Shown here piece by piece: positions 1 through 11,470 of a stretch of DNA of 64,000 nt. The notes beneath the pieces were generated by a model that saw nothing but the letters and a program-made list of their open reading frames with translations, ran no database searches and was not told the DNA's origin. Position 1 is the first letter of the stretch, and each line of letters starts with the position of its first letter. The translations under genes and the position numbers were made by a program. Origin of the DNA: Hyalella azteca (taxonomy: Eukaryota > Arthropoda > Malacostraca > Amphipoda > Hyalellidae); assembly GCF_000764305.2 (NCBI RefSeq), contig NW_025942437.1, positions 978-64,977 of the forward strand, given 5' to 3'.

Positions 1-799
1 ACACAAGTTTTAAAGTCCGGGACAGAAGTCTTGTCTCGGTTCATACGTTTATTCCGGGACAAATTTTACCCTCTGTCCCGTTATTTTTTTCCCGGAATTT
101 TCTCGTCTCGTTTCGTCTGTCCCGGTTCATTTCGAGAAAATTATTTTGAGACGCAGGAGTCTAACGCCGGGGTCATAAACGCCAGGGTTGTAAACCAGGT
201 CATAACGCCGGAGTGACTTTGGCCATTGTTTATGACCGTTTATGACCCCGCTTTGGCCATCAACCAAAGGCAGGAATGTGAGACATTAGGAGAGAACCTA
301 TTATATGTCTAATCTTGGAGGCAGATTTGTGGCAGTCTGTGATTTTAGAGCACATGCTCTCTTGTGGGATAGCTGTGGCAGATCCTACATCTCAGGTCAT
401 TCCTTGCAGGCAACAATTGAGGCCCTTCCTATCTTTATGTTGAATGTTGGTAGCTTTCCAATTTACATAGACAACTACTGTGGTGCCACATCCTGCTTCA
501 AACTGGCCATTCTTACTCTTGATTTGTTCACCAGAGCTTCTCTGACCCAAAGACCAGATCTGAGCAGTAGCCATTTCCCCCATCTGTTGCAAAATTGGAG
601 CTAGACTTGAAAGATCTTCTATGAATGTTCTAGTTTGGTGGAAATTCTGTCAGGCCAATTGGACCCTATGTCAGCAAGCTCTTTATCATATGCTGATCTC
701 TGCTGCATATGATCCATAGGATGCTGACAGTGGTTGTGCCTACTTATCCAGTGCCATTCTGAAAGCTGCCTCTACAACAGTTCTAATACTTCAAGAACA
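1..799. other. non-genic flank, no gene recognised
   Basis: No exon of a known family was recognised. The first 250 bases hold short recurring GGGACA/TGTCCCG motifs and repeated phrases around 'ccgtttatgacc' and 'gccattgtttatgacc', so this looks like repeat-derived DNA. On the minus strand 392-592 there is a 66-residue frame without a recognisable domain; it may be a decayed mobile-element fragment, but I cannot name it. Confidence 0.4.
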
Positions 800-1468
800 A
801 TACACTGATGTGTAGGTGTAGCACACAGGTGTTGTCCTAAAAGTAGTACCACACAGGTTTTGGCTTAAAAACGTGATTGATGGAAGTTGCATTGCTCATT
901 GACAAGAAAATGGCAGCCATTGCCACACGATTGGGCAATTAAGGACACCCCTAAAATGCATTTACAGTAGAACCTTGGTTAGCAAAGTCTCCAGTTAACA
1001 AAAAAATCAATTAACAACAAATAATTTTTTATTAAATTTACCTCATTCAGCAAAAAAATTCACTTGACAAATAATTAATGCATCATCTGTCATCACAAAA
1101 TTGTGCATAGAATGTCATAGATAGAATTGTGCACCAAGCAACATAGAATAAAAAGCAGTTCACCTAAACTATGATTTATTTCTTTGAAAAATATGATGGT
1201 TGTCACCAAAATATTCATTTCTGTTTCAGGTGTGTTTTTTATGATTTTTATTATAGTGAATTCCCTTGACTCAATTAAAATGGTGCAAAATTACAAGCTG
1301 TCCTGTAAGCTTACAGATACAGAAGACATTCTACATGGCTGCTGTTTTGAAGCTTGCAGTGGACAAGGTTGTTGTAAATGCTCCATAGGATATCCATGGA
1401 TCAAGTAATATCACATCAATATTACGGTAATGTATGGAAATGGTAATATCATATCAATAAAGAACAAA

Positions 1469-1619
1469 TATAACTCAGTACTCACTGCAGTGAGTGAAAG
1501 AAAGCGCATTTTCTCATCGACGAAAACTTGAAGTCACGGACGGACGGACAGACGGATGGACAGACGGACATGGCGAGCACAATAGTGCATTTCTATCATA
1601 AATGAGAAAATGCGCTAAA
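1469..1619 (+). repeat. family C dispersed repeat, copy 1
   Basis: About 155 bp, starting near 'aactcagtactcactgcag' and ending 'gagaaaatgcgct'. The core is a run of CGGACGGACAGACGG-type tetranucleotides followed by 'catggcgagcacaatag'. Further copies lie at 23279-23434 and 51805-51957 (same strand) and at 52516-52673 and 58846-58999 (opposite strand). The unit contains inverted AGCGCATTTTCTC / GAGAAAATGCGCT motifs and has no coding capacity. It is a short non-autonomous element or dispersed satellite monomer of unknown class. Confidence 0.8.
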
Positions 1620-1769
1620 AAGAATTAAAAATAACAGAAAATGTCATTCTACATCATCTACAAAAGGAGAGTAGGTCTTCAGGGTACTGTTAGTAATGGA
1701 TGAGTACATTCTGCATGCTTCAAACATTTTAAAATTAAGAATAAGTTTTATTTCAAGTGTCCCTTATTA

Positions 1770-2748
1770 CCGTAAAAGGGGGTTACTTTGACTCCTGTGG
1801 TAACTTTGACCACTTTTAGTTTTTTTAACAAAAACCCCCAAAACTCAAAAACTATTTGACATGGAAAAATTTTGTCAATGGGCATTAAAGGCCTAATACT
1901 GAGGCTATGTAACACAATAGAAAGAATAAAAAAGTTTGCATATCTAATAGGTTAAAAAATGAAAAATATGACCCACATAAAAGAGCTATTATTTAGAGCC
2001 TGTTGTAGAACCCCCTCCAATTTTTTTATTTTTTGGTAAAATAACTCCAAGTTTTGGTGCATTGTAGTATAATTCTTCTAGTTACATATGCAAATGACAA
2101 ATTTGAGGGAAGTGTCATAGTTTGCAAATGAGGGGCGCTGTAACTTTCATGGTAACTCTGACCACCTAATGTCAGCCCTGATGGGGTAATATCGACCAGC
2201 TTGGAAATTAAGTTATTAAGTTTAAGTTGGAAATTACCATAGGTACCTATATAACATATTTTATGTTTGATACACCTATTAATGTTTTTTCTTTATGTTT
2301 CACACTCTACAGAGTCTTATATATGGTAATTTTAACTTGATTTCCAAGCTGGTCAATATTACCCTGTCACGGCTGCCATTAGGTGGTCACATTTCACCCA
2401 TTGGAGGGTGCACTTCATATTTGCAAACTATGAAACATCCCTCAAATTTGTCATTTCCATATGTAACTAGAAGAGTTCTACTACAATGCACCAAACCCTG
2501 GAGTTATTTTACCAAAAAATAAAATTGGCTTTACCACCCAGTCAAAGAAACCCTAAAGTAGGGGGTAACAAAGACCATCACTTTTTTTGAAATTACATCA
2601 AAACTATGAGAGGCAGGAGCCAGCATTTTATGGTGAGTAAACCAAGAGTATAGACCTGTATTTTGCATATTTCAATTCAAGTTTAATTTATCTAGTAAAA
2701 AAATGGCATCATTTAAAAAAAAGTAGTCAAAGTAACACCCTTTTATGG
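1770..2748. mobile_element. family B element with TIRs and TA target duplication, nested in family A
   Basis: The two ends are inverted repeats: CCGTAAAAGGGGGTTACTTT at the left and the complement of CCATAAAAGGGTGTTACTTT at the right, with few mismatches over about 24 bp. Each end is flanked by TA (1768-1769 and 2749-2750). Removing the element restores 'cccttattaccccgttccc', which exists uninterrupted in family A copies (compare about 19893-19917 and 19140-19180 inverted). TA duplication suits the Tc1/mariner superfamily. The middle is largely self-complementary. No transposase was seen, so it is a non-autonomous element. Confidence 0.85.
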
Positions 2749-3570
2749 TACCCCGTTCCCAGGGCTAAATCGGGATGCTGTTATGTTGTGTCTGGCACCC
2801 TACAAATAGCATATAAAATTTTTCAGATATGCCATATGATAGCCCTCACGAGTCACGAACACCTTTAAAATTAGCCCAAACTTGTTTATGAAATGTTTCA
2901 TGGTAAGAAGTTATTAACAAAAAACTCTCCAAACCTCCCCTTATTACCCTGTTTGACAGTATTATTTTTAAAGGCAAATTCAGTCAGAAAAGAAAAATTT
3001 TTACATGTATTTTTTTTCTGAGTGGTGACTTGTGTGTTATTAATGGTGCAATTTAGCTGTCTGGGTAAAAGCTTTTGTTTTATTTTGATGTTTATATTTC
3101 AATTCTTTGGCATAGGAGGCTGTATTGGTACATATAAATTTATGAAACAATTGATAAGTGGCTAAGGCATGATAACATAGCCTCAAATCTTTCACAAACT
3201 CGCTTATTTTTCTACCATTATATATAAGTTTTCTTTAGTACGGTATTCATACAAGTATAAATGTAAATTTTGTGAATTCATGACTTCTTCAATTTTTCTT
3301 GAGTTGAATTTTAGCTTAATTCATATGTATATGTCTACTTGTGAATTCAAGACATATTCAACTTTTTTTTGAATTGATCAGTTGAACTTGACCTCTATTC
3401 ATATAATTAATAATACTAATGTCCATAGAATTTTTTGGTGCAAATTACTTCTAACTTCCAATTTTTCAAACAGATTGTTATTGCACATGATCAATTAGAT
3501 TCTAATGTGGTAAGATAATTACCTCCTGTAAATTTTGCCAAGTTGGTTATATCAAAGCTCTTTGACAGCC

Positions 3571-6500
3571 ATGGCTGTTAGCAATGAATCTTCAGAGTCA
3601 AGCAAGCCACCTGCTCCTAATGCCACCACCTCAACTTCCAAGCTGGAAACAAAGAAGTCTCAGCTCACCATCAATATTGTGAGTTCAATTTTGTTGTTAT
3701 ACCTCAGGCCTTGTTACCTCAATTAATTTGCTTTTGAGTGCAGGAGCTGCCCTCTTAATAAAGCCTCATACCTATTTGCCTTGATGTATTGACTTAATTT
3801 ATTATTAACTTTGATATATTGACCATCTTTGAAATATTTGCAAGTGGGGTACAACATAGTGAGATACTTGGATGAATTCCATAAAACATTTTGTTTCATT
3901 TGAGCTGCTCTTGATGTTGATCGTTGTTGTTAAAAAATTCAAAATTAGAGCGAAGACTAAATTACCAGTTTCTTATCGTGAGGCAGAATCCTTTTCACAT
4001 GGGGTATAGAAATTAAAATTAGTCCATGGTGGAAGTCTACTTTCTATTTTTAAAGACACAGATAACCTAAATCATACCATTTCTCATCAGATTGCAGATG
4101 ACTTGCCTTATGAAGAAGAGCTCATACGCAATCCATTCTCAGTGAAGCATTGGCTGCGTTACATTGAACACAAGAAAAGCTGCATCAAAGAGGAACTTGA
4201 ACTGCCACTTGAGAAGCGAAAATTCAGTGACAAAGACCTGCATTATTTGTATGAACGCGCTCTCCTTCAGATGCCAATGAGCTATAAGCTCTGGAGTCAG
4301 TACCTGAAGCTGCGCCTCTTGGCAATGAAAGATTCTTGTCTTGCAAGCCCAGCAGCAGAGAGCGTCAACAACACCTTCGAGCGATGCCTGGTCTTCATGC
4401 ACAGGATGCCTAGGATCTGGCTGCTCTACCTACAGTTCCTGATGGACCAGCAAAAAATTACCAGAACCAGGAAGACTTTTGACCGTGCCTTGTGTGCGTT
4501 GCCAATAACCCAACATGACAGGGTATGGGACTTGTACCTGAAGTTTGTGATGATGCATGATATTCCCGAGACTGCCGTCAGGGTGTGGAGGAGGTACCTC
4601 AAGCTTAAACCTGAAGACACTGAGGACTACATCAACTATTTGGTGGCACAGGGGCGCCTCCAGGAGGCTGCACGGCAGTACGAGTGGTGTGTGAACACCG
4701 ATGCTTTCGCCTCAAAGTATGGTAAAAGTAAATACCAATTGTGGAGTGAACTGTGCGATTTGCTATCCAATAACCCAGAGGAAACATCACTCCACAATGC
4801 AGAGGCCATCATGCGGCATGGGTTACAGCGTTATGTGGACCAGACAGGTCGTCTCTGGAACTGTCTAGCCCAATATTACATCAAGAGCGCCTTGTTTGAA
4901 CGTGCCAGGGACGTGTATGAGGAAGCCATGCGCAGCGTTATGACCGTGCGCGACTTTACTCAGGTTTTTGACGCGTATGCCCAGTTTGAGGAGCTGCTGC
5001 TTAGCAAGCAGATGGAGGACGCCAAGCTCGACGATCAGTTGCAACAGGATGATTTCAACCTCAGGTGAGAATGGAAACTCATCTTTTGTGCTACTTAATT
5101 TATTTGGGTTGTGGTATTGATGAAGTTCTTTTTGTGTTGTTCTGTGTTTGCAAAAAATATTATAAATAAGTTGCAGCTGGAGCCATTTCTTTAATCTGTA
5201 TTTTAATTTCCGATTAATGTAAACTTGCCAAACTGATATATGAGAACCACCATTATTAATATATTCCTTATATGACAAGATACTAAACTAATCAACAGAA
5301 GGCTTTGAACGAGAATTTTTCTATCAGTGAATTCAGAGGAAAATTTACTCATATTTCTAATGATAAATTGTTTTTCAACCAAGCAGTTACATGGATGGTC
5401 ATAGTGATGTTGTTTAAAAGGCTTATAGCATATCATCTTCGGTGTTGAAGGAATAGGCCTGTTTAGACCTATAGCCGCTTCAAGCACTTTTCGTGACCTG
5501 ATCACAGATCTAAAAACTGGCATTCTGACAAGATACCATCACTGTCTATATAAAATTCCAGTCTATACCATCACTGGAATTTTACTAGTTCTGTACGGTG
5601 CAAGGCATTTCAAGACTGAACATATACTTTTGCATCCACCTCTTTGTGTCGCCAGACTGGCTCACTAATGTCATCACTGTTAACCCCTGTAAATGATGTG
5701 CATGTTTGTGTCGCCAGACTGGCTCACTAATTTCGTCACTGTTAACCCCCTGTAAATGATATGTATGTTTATGTCGGCAGACTGGCTCACTAATGTCAAT
5801 ATTAATCCCCTGTAAATGATATGCATGTTTGTGTCGCCAGACTGCCTCACTAATTTCGTCACTGTTAACCCCCTGTAAATGATATGCATGTTTGTGTCGC
5901 GGTCGCCAGACTGGCTCACTAATGTCGTCACTATTAACCCCCTGAAAATATGTATGTTTGTGTCGCCAGACTGGCCCGTTACGAGGATCTGATCGAGCGA
6001 CGCGCGCTGCTGCTGAACAGCGTCATGTTGCGCCAGAACCCCCACAACGTCATCGAGTGGCAGAAGCGAGTGTCCCTGTATGCTTCCAAACCCAAGATGG
6101 TCGTAACCACCTACATGGAGGCTGTCAAGACCATCGACCCTAAACAGGCGGCTGGCAAACTCTGGCAACTGTGGGTTGACTTTGCTTGCTTCTATGAGAA
6201 CAATGGTCAGTTGAAAGACGCTCGTCTGATCCTTGAGAAAGCCACACAGGTTGCCTACGTCAAGGTGGACGACTTAGCAAGTGTGTGGTGTGAGTGGGCC
6301 GAGATGGAGCTAAGGAACGACAATGAGAAGCAGGCCCTACAGCTTCTCAAGCGTGCCACTGCCATACCAGGAGCCCGCGTTGACTACCACGACGAGAGTG
6401 AGACCGTGCAGCGGCGTCTGCATAAATGTCTCAAGCTTTGGTCTCTGTACGCGGACTTGGAGGAAAGTTTAGGCACTTTCCAGTCATGTAAGGCGGTTTA

Positions 6501-9500
6501 TGATCGCATCATCGACCTCCGTATCGCCACTCCTCAAATCATCATCAATTACGGCATGTTCCTCCAGGAGAACAATTATTTTGAAGAAGCTTTCAAGGCG
6601 TACGAGAAAGGCATCGCGCTCTTCAAATGGCCATACGTGTACGACATCTGGAACACGTACCTCACCAAGTTCCTGGAGCGCTACAAGGGCAGCAAGATAG
6701 AACGCGCGAGGGACCTGTTCGAGCAATGCCTTGAGAAATGTCCTGCCAAATACTGCAAGGCGCTCTACCTCCTCTATGCCAACATGGAGGAGCAGCACGG
6801 GCTGGCCAGACATGCCCTGCAGGTCAGTCATGAATAATATGAATTATACTCCATCTGTTCATCAGCATATTCATTCCTGAGGTCGAGTTAATTATATAAA
6901 TATTTATTTTTCTTTTGTTTCATGGCGACGTTGTTGATGTTCATTGATGACGCCGGATTCTGATTGAGCTTGTGTTATCCTGTATAAGTCAACAAGCTAC
7001 CTGTATCGCCTCTCGTATTGAACTCAAGATTATTAGGTAATTTTTCAAGTGATGGTAAAATCGTGCTGCGCTTGATACAGTTTAATTTAAAAGTTTAATT
7101 TTTGTTACTTTTTAAGAATATATAAACTATAGTGTTTCTAATCAACACGCGAGACTGTTTTGCCTGCAGCAGATCGTTTATAGTTTATAACTAATTAATC
7201 AATACGCGGGAGTTCGTTGTCAGCAATTATAGGCTCAGAATATAGTTTATAACTAATGAATCAATAAATAAGCTATTATAGACTCTAACGGTCGTGTACT
7301 CTTGTGCAGGTGTACAGTCGCGCGACCAAGAGCGTACCTCCTGACCAGAAGCTGGAGCTGTACAACGTCTACATCCAGCACGCCTCGCAGCTGCACGGCA
7401 TCGCCAAGACCAGAGCAATTTACCAGGTGAGTCGTGCTCTCTGGGGGCGTGTTATCAAAACTTGCTGAGTACACGTAGCGACCTAAGTAAAAATGGCGGC
7501 AAATTTCTCGTCTGTGATTGGTGGGTTTAGTTTGAAAAACTGTCTGTGATTGGCTGACGGGGTTACAAACTCGGAAGTATTTTCGTTTGTACGAGTCGAG
7601 TTCATGCCTTAATTGGCAAGATAAAGCTAGGATAATTATCCGGTGAATTACGTATTACTGTGAGGATTAACAAAGAAGAAATTATGTACCCTGTTAATCA
7701 AACCAAAGCGTGATCAAATTTTAATGCTGCCTCATTACTGAAAATTGAGCATTAGTTTTACTCCTACAAACATTATAAAATCGGCATTAATACGCAAGTG
7801 ATGTTCTTAGCAGGAAATTGCTTTTAATCACCCATGCCAGCACCTACAGTGTTCTCAGTATCAAATGTTTTATCACCTAAGTGGTGTCTGCAGTGTTAGG
7901 GAATAGTATAAATTATTCATATTTTATAGCAACGATTATTCCATTTTCATTTAGACTTTACGATTGCGCAATTTAGGTTTTCTATACTTACAGGATTGTA
8001 TTCATTCATGCTTTAGTTACTCGCTGGCAAGGACTACCTACCACCGGCACAAAGCATTTGTACACAAGTGTTTTACTGAATTTATTGTGAACTCGGTATT
8101 TTATCTCGACTGAACCTTTTTACGATCGTGTCGAGATACAATAATAAAGGGGTAGCCCCCCAGCAGCAGTATCAGATCCTTTTTTATCACCCAAGTGCTG
8201 TTCTCAGTATCAAATTGCCTTTACTCAACCACATCCATCATGTACAGGAAGCCATAGAGGAGCTGCCTGACGTGGGAGCCCGCGAGATGTGCATGAGGTT
8301 CGCCGAGACCGAGCGTCTTCTCGGCGAGATCGACCGCGCGCGCGAGATCTTCGTGTACGCCAGCGAGCTCTGCGACCCGCGCGTCACCAAAGAATTTTGG
8401 GACAAATGGACGGACTTTGAGGTGCAGCATGGCAACGAGGACACCATGCGAGAGCTGCTCAGGATACGACGGTCGCTGCAGGCCAAGTACAGCACGCAGG
8501 TACGACGCTGCATTCAGTGCATCATGTGAATGATTTACTAAAATAAACTGCGCGATCATTCTTTGAATTGTTCTCCCCCATTTTCTCCAAATGGAGCTCA
8601 GTTTAAGCAAATAAATCTTGTGTCCTTATACGTTTCTTGGTGTTCCATTAACATTTCCTGTAAATTCGCCATTGTGTAATTGTTTGTATCAAAAGAATGC
8701 TATCTTGAACGTAACTGCTGTATGGTCTATGTAAGTAACTTCCCTGACCGTCTTTCCTTTTTTCAGATCAATCAAATGTCGGCGCAAATGCTCTCTTCCG
8801 CTGCAGCAGCTTCTACACCTGCAGCCGCTGCCTCTGCAGACAGCATGCAGGCCTTGGAGGCCCGTACAGCTGCAGCAGCTCCCTCAGCAGCTGCGGTCAC
8901 ACAACCACCTGGTACGAGATGCCCTGCACGACCCAGCTCCCTACACATGCAGTGCCTCGTCTTAGTGTTTCGATGCGTTAATGTTTCATCCAAAAATATA
9001 CTCTATTTGGCGTGTGAAATTTACAGCATGCTAAGTCTTGAGAGACTTATAAGCTAATTATTATATATTGAGAATATTAAGAGTATTATTAGGAATAAAC
9101 TTTAAGAGCCTTATAAGCTAATTATTATATTATTTAATTCTTAAGTAAGCTAATTCTTATAATTTTTTTTAATTAATGTTGCATATTTTGTAGAGGTTTA
9201 CATTGTATAACTTCATCTTGTAAACCAAAAATTGATTGATTTATCAAAATAATAGAAAATATGGTAGGAGGCTTGTAAGCAGTTGTTCTTTGTCATTACT
9301 CTCCCCGGAGAGATGACAGCTCACTGTTATATACAAGACTGTCAAGACATTATGTAGCTCCAGCGTCTCAAACTGGAATTTGGTTCAAGATTTCACCAAA
9401 GTTGTTGCGTGTCGTAAACTTATTATAGCTTCACTATAGTTTGACGTGGAGATCCAACATTATGTATACTGCATGATTATGATCTACATGATCTTATATT

Positions 9501-11404
9501 ATGTATACTGCGGTATATTAGGTATACTGCATGCACGATAACGTGTTATGTATAATGTGTTAACGAACTTGGAGATTGTGTGCACGTATTTATACTGTAT
9601 GCTTAGTAAACGGTATTTATTTAGCTGTTAAATAGTTTAATCTACTACAGCCTTAAATAATAATAAATAATTTCACGTACAGGCGAGGCGAGGATCTTGT
9701 TCGTGCGCAGCGACACGAGCGCGCGGGACGAGGAGGTCGCCGCCGCCGCCCGCGTCCCCAACCCTGAGGAGATCAACCTGGACGATGAGGAGGAGGAGGA
9801 GGAGGAGGAGGGTGAGAAGGAGGGGGAGGGTGAAGATTGTGAAAAGGGTGAAGGTTGTGAGGAGGAGGGTATGGGTGGAGAGGGCGAAGATTGTGAGGAG
9901 GAGGGTATGGTGAAGAGGGTGAAGATTGTGAGGAGGAGGGTATGGTGAAGAGGGTGAAGATTGTGAGGAGGAGGGTATGGTGAAGAGGGGGAAGATTGTG
10001 AGGAGGAGGGTATTGGTGAAGAGGGCGAAGATTGTGAGGAGGAGGGTATGGTGAAGAGGGCGAAGATTGTGAGGAGGAGGGTATGGGTGGAGAGGGCGAA
10101 GGTTATGAGAAGGGTATGGGTGAAGAGGGTGAAGATTGTGAGTAGGAGTGTATGGGTGCCGAGGGTGAGGAGGAGTATGAGGATGAAGAGGGTATGGATG
10201 CAAATTGCTAGGAAAAGGATGATAGTGAGAAGGGTTGATGTGAAAACGAGGAATGTGAGGAATGTGAAGAGGAGCAGGATGAGAAGGATGGAATGAAAGT
10301 GTGTAGGGGGACGGGGAGGGGTGGTGAAGCTAGAAGACGAGAGGGAGCGTAGAAGAATGGATGAGGTGCGGGGAAGGAGTGTATCACAAGACGAGGAGGC
10401 GCCTGGTGAACTTGAACAATGAGGAGAGGCGATGTATTGATGCGACGTAGACAGAGATAGCTTTAGGGTACCCATGGTTGAAGTACTAGTATAAGCTTGA
10501 CCCATGAGAAGCTCATTTTTGCAGATGTAGTTCGTTGTACGCATGTGACGTCACTGATCTCAGTGACGTCACGGGCATTAACCAATCACTGAAATACGTT
10601 CAAACCAGTCGACCAATCCGTCATGGGAATGACGGGATTGTTTACGTTTCTCGATCTCAGTGACTCAAAATGAAAGCTGAACTGAAAGACGGGTCAACCT
10701 TATATTGTTCAACCATGAGGGTGCCTATTGTGTTATCGGAACACAAAGCGGATGAACGTGTTGGGTGAACAAAAAATACATATACAAGTGTACAATACAA
10801 CTCAACGAGTATAATCAAATGAACAGCCATTGATTGGCCGGAGAACCCAAAATTAGGCTAAAATTGTTTACTCTATTTAGACCTCATGTCATGTAAAGTA
10901 ACGAAGACCCAAATAACGGATACAAATAGGTCTTATTTCCTGGTAACCTTCGCAACAGATTTATTTATTTAACCTTATTATTCCAATTAGTAGATGAACT
11001 ATCTTTCACAATTGAGTTACGTCCTGTATTTGTCGCCCTCGTTCCCTCCAACACTATCATTTATAGTAGGAATACCATTGCAATGTAACTGGAATATCAT
11101 TGCGGCTGTGTTTGGTGGTTCACTCGTTGAAGATAGAAATCGGATGTAAAACTCATTTAAAAAGTTCATTCATTTTGATCATTCAATTAAGCGGTTCATA
11201 TCTGAAAGGCCCACAAATTGCCCCACTAATTCTTTCCTAAAGTCTTCATCAGCTCAGAATTCTAAGCCTCCCATTGAAATTCTCAATGATTGTATATAAT
11301 ATTAATTGTCAATTTGGTAATATATCCTAACGCTCTTGTGTTGCATTGCAGACTTGCCACAGCCCAAGGCTGTACCCAGCGAAGTCTTTGCTGGTCTCAA
11401 GTGA
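3571..11404 (+). CDS. XAB2: XAB2/SYF1 pre-mRNA splicing factor, HAT-repeat protein
   Basis: Coding exons: 3571-3678, 4091-5064, 5970-6822, 7310-7426, 8248-8499, 8767-8911, 9683-9811, 11352-11404. All introns are GT/AG and the phases agree (0,2,0,0,0,1,1), giving 876 residues against 855 in human. Start ATG 3571 has a good context (gccATGg). Recognisable blocks include DLPYEEE, FSVKHWLRYIEHK, ALPITQHDRVW, VMTVRDFTQVFDAYAQFEE, RQNPHNVIEWQKRV, DDLASVWCEWAEMELRN, LRIATPQIIINYGMFL, LERARDLFEQ-type HAT helices, HGNEDTMRELLRIRRS, ILFVRSD and the C-terminal PSEVFAGLK. The protein is a tetratricopeptide-like HAT array of the NineTeen/XAB2-Aquarius complex, acting in the nucleus in splicing and transcription-coupled repair. 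An Ala-rich linker (exon 6) and an acidic Glu run (exon 7) precede the tail; the acidic tail is shorter than in human. Introns 2 and 7 carry minisatellites at splice junctions. Confidence 0.95.
5645..5969 (+). repeat. minisatellite copying the XAB2 exon 3 splice acceptor
   Basis: About five units of 62-66 bp, each containing 'gtttgtgtcgccagactgg' (one has 'cggcag'), followed by 'ctcactaat..gtcac' and 'taaccccctgtaaatgat'. The genuine exon 3 acceptor at 5969/5970 has the same sequence, 'gtttgtgtcgccag' then ACTGGC. The array therefore consists of copies of the junction including six exonic bases. Confidence 0.9.
9812..10300 (+). repeat. purine-rich minisatellite in XAB2 intron 7
   Basis: Tandem units of roughly 45-50 bp such as 'gaagattgtgaggagg' plus 'agggtatggtgaagagg', about nine in number, almost pure purine on the + strand. 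The array starts directly at the exon 7 donor, where the Glu codon run (GAG)n passes into the intron. The long frame of 299 codons on the other strand (9645-10544, Ser/Pro/Leu/Thr/Phe-rich) is a by-product of this composition. Confidence 0.85.
10460..10672 (+). repeat. family D repeat with a double CRE palindrome, copy 1
   Basis: About 210 bp shared with 55030-55210 in the opposite orientation; common phrases are 'gacccatgagaagct', 'gatgtagttcgttgt', 'aaccagtcgaccaatccgt', 'catgggaatgacggg' and 'tctcgatctcagtgac'. At 10545-10572 it has two 13-bp arms, each containing TGACGTCA, around a 2-bp spacer. It lies in the last intron of XAB2. Its class is unknown. Confidence 0.8.
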
Positions 11405-11464
11405 ACAACCGCTCCTACACCAGCCGCTGTGCTCACTGTCTGCACTCTCATCAGATGATAAGAA

Positions 11465-11470
11465 AATAAA
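11465..11470 (+). promoter_or_regulatory. probable polyadenylation signal of XAB2
   Basis: AATAAA lies 60 bases downstream of the XAB2 stop codon. The distance is normal for an animal mRNA; cleavage cannot be shown from sequence alone. Confidence 0.55.

Larger units (their letters stand above)
800..2959. mobile_element. family A element, 5'-truncated, TA-targeting DNA transposon remnant
   Basis: The right end reads CCCTGTTTGACAG followed by TA at 2960-2961, matching the ends of the copies at 18973-24376. The interior (about 820-1420) is close to 21840-22400, including an internal CAGTAGAACCTTGGTTAGC motif that resembles pogo/Tigger-type termini. No left end of the family was found, so the copy is probably truncated. 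A second element (1770-2748) is inserted in it. No intact transposase was seen. Confidence 0.55.

Noticed and set aside
5645..5969. CRISPR-like array
   Set aside because: Units are contiguous, diverged and contain a splice acceptor in an animal gene; no spacers or cas genes.
5680..6168. 162-codon minus-strand frame with repeated SQSGDTNMHIIYRGL units
   Set aside because: Antisense of the XAB2 intron 2 minisatellite and exon 3.
9645..10544. 299-codon minus-strand frame rich in Ser, Pro, Leu, Thr and Phe
   Set aside because: It is the complement of the purine-rich minisatellite in XAB2 intron 7 and has no domain.
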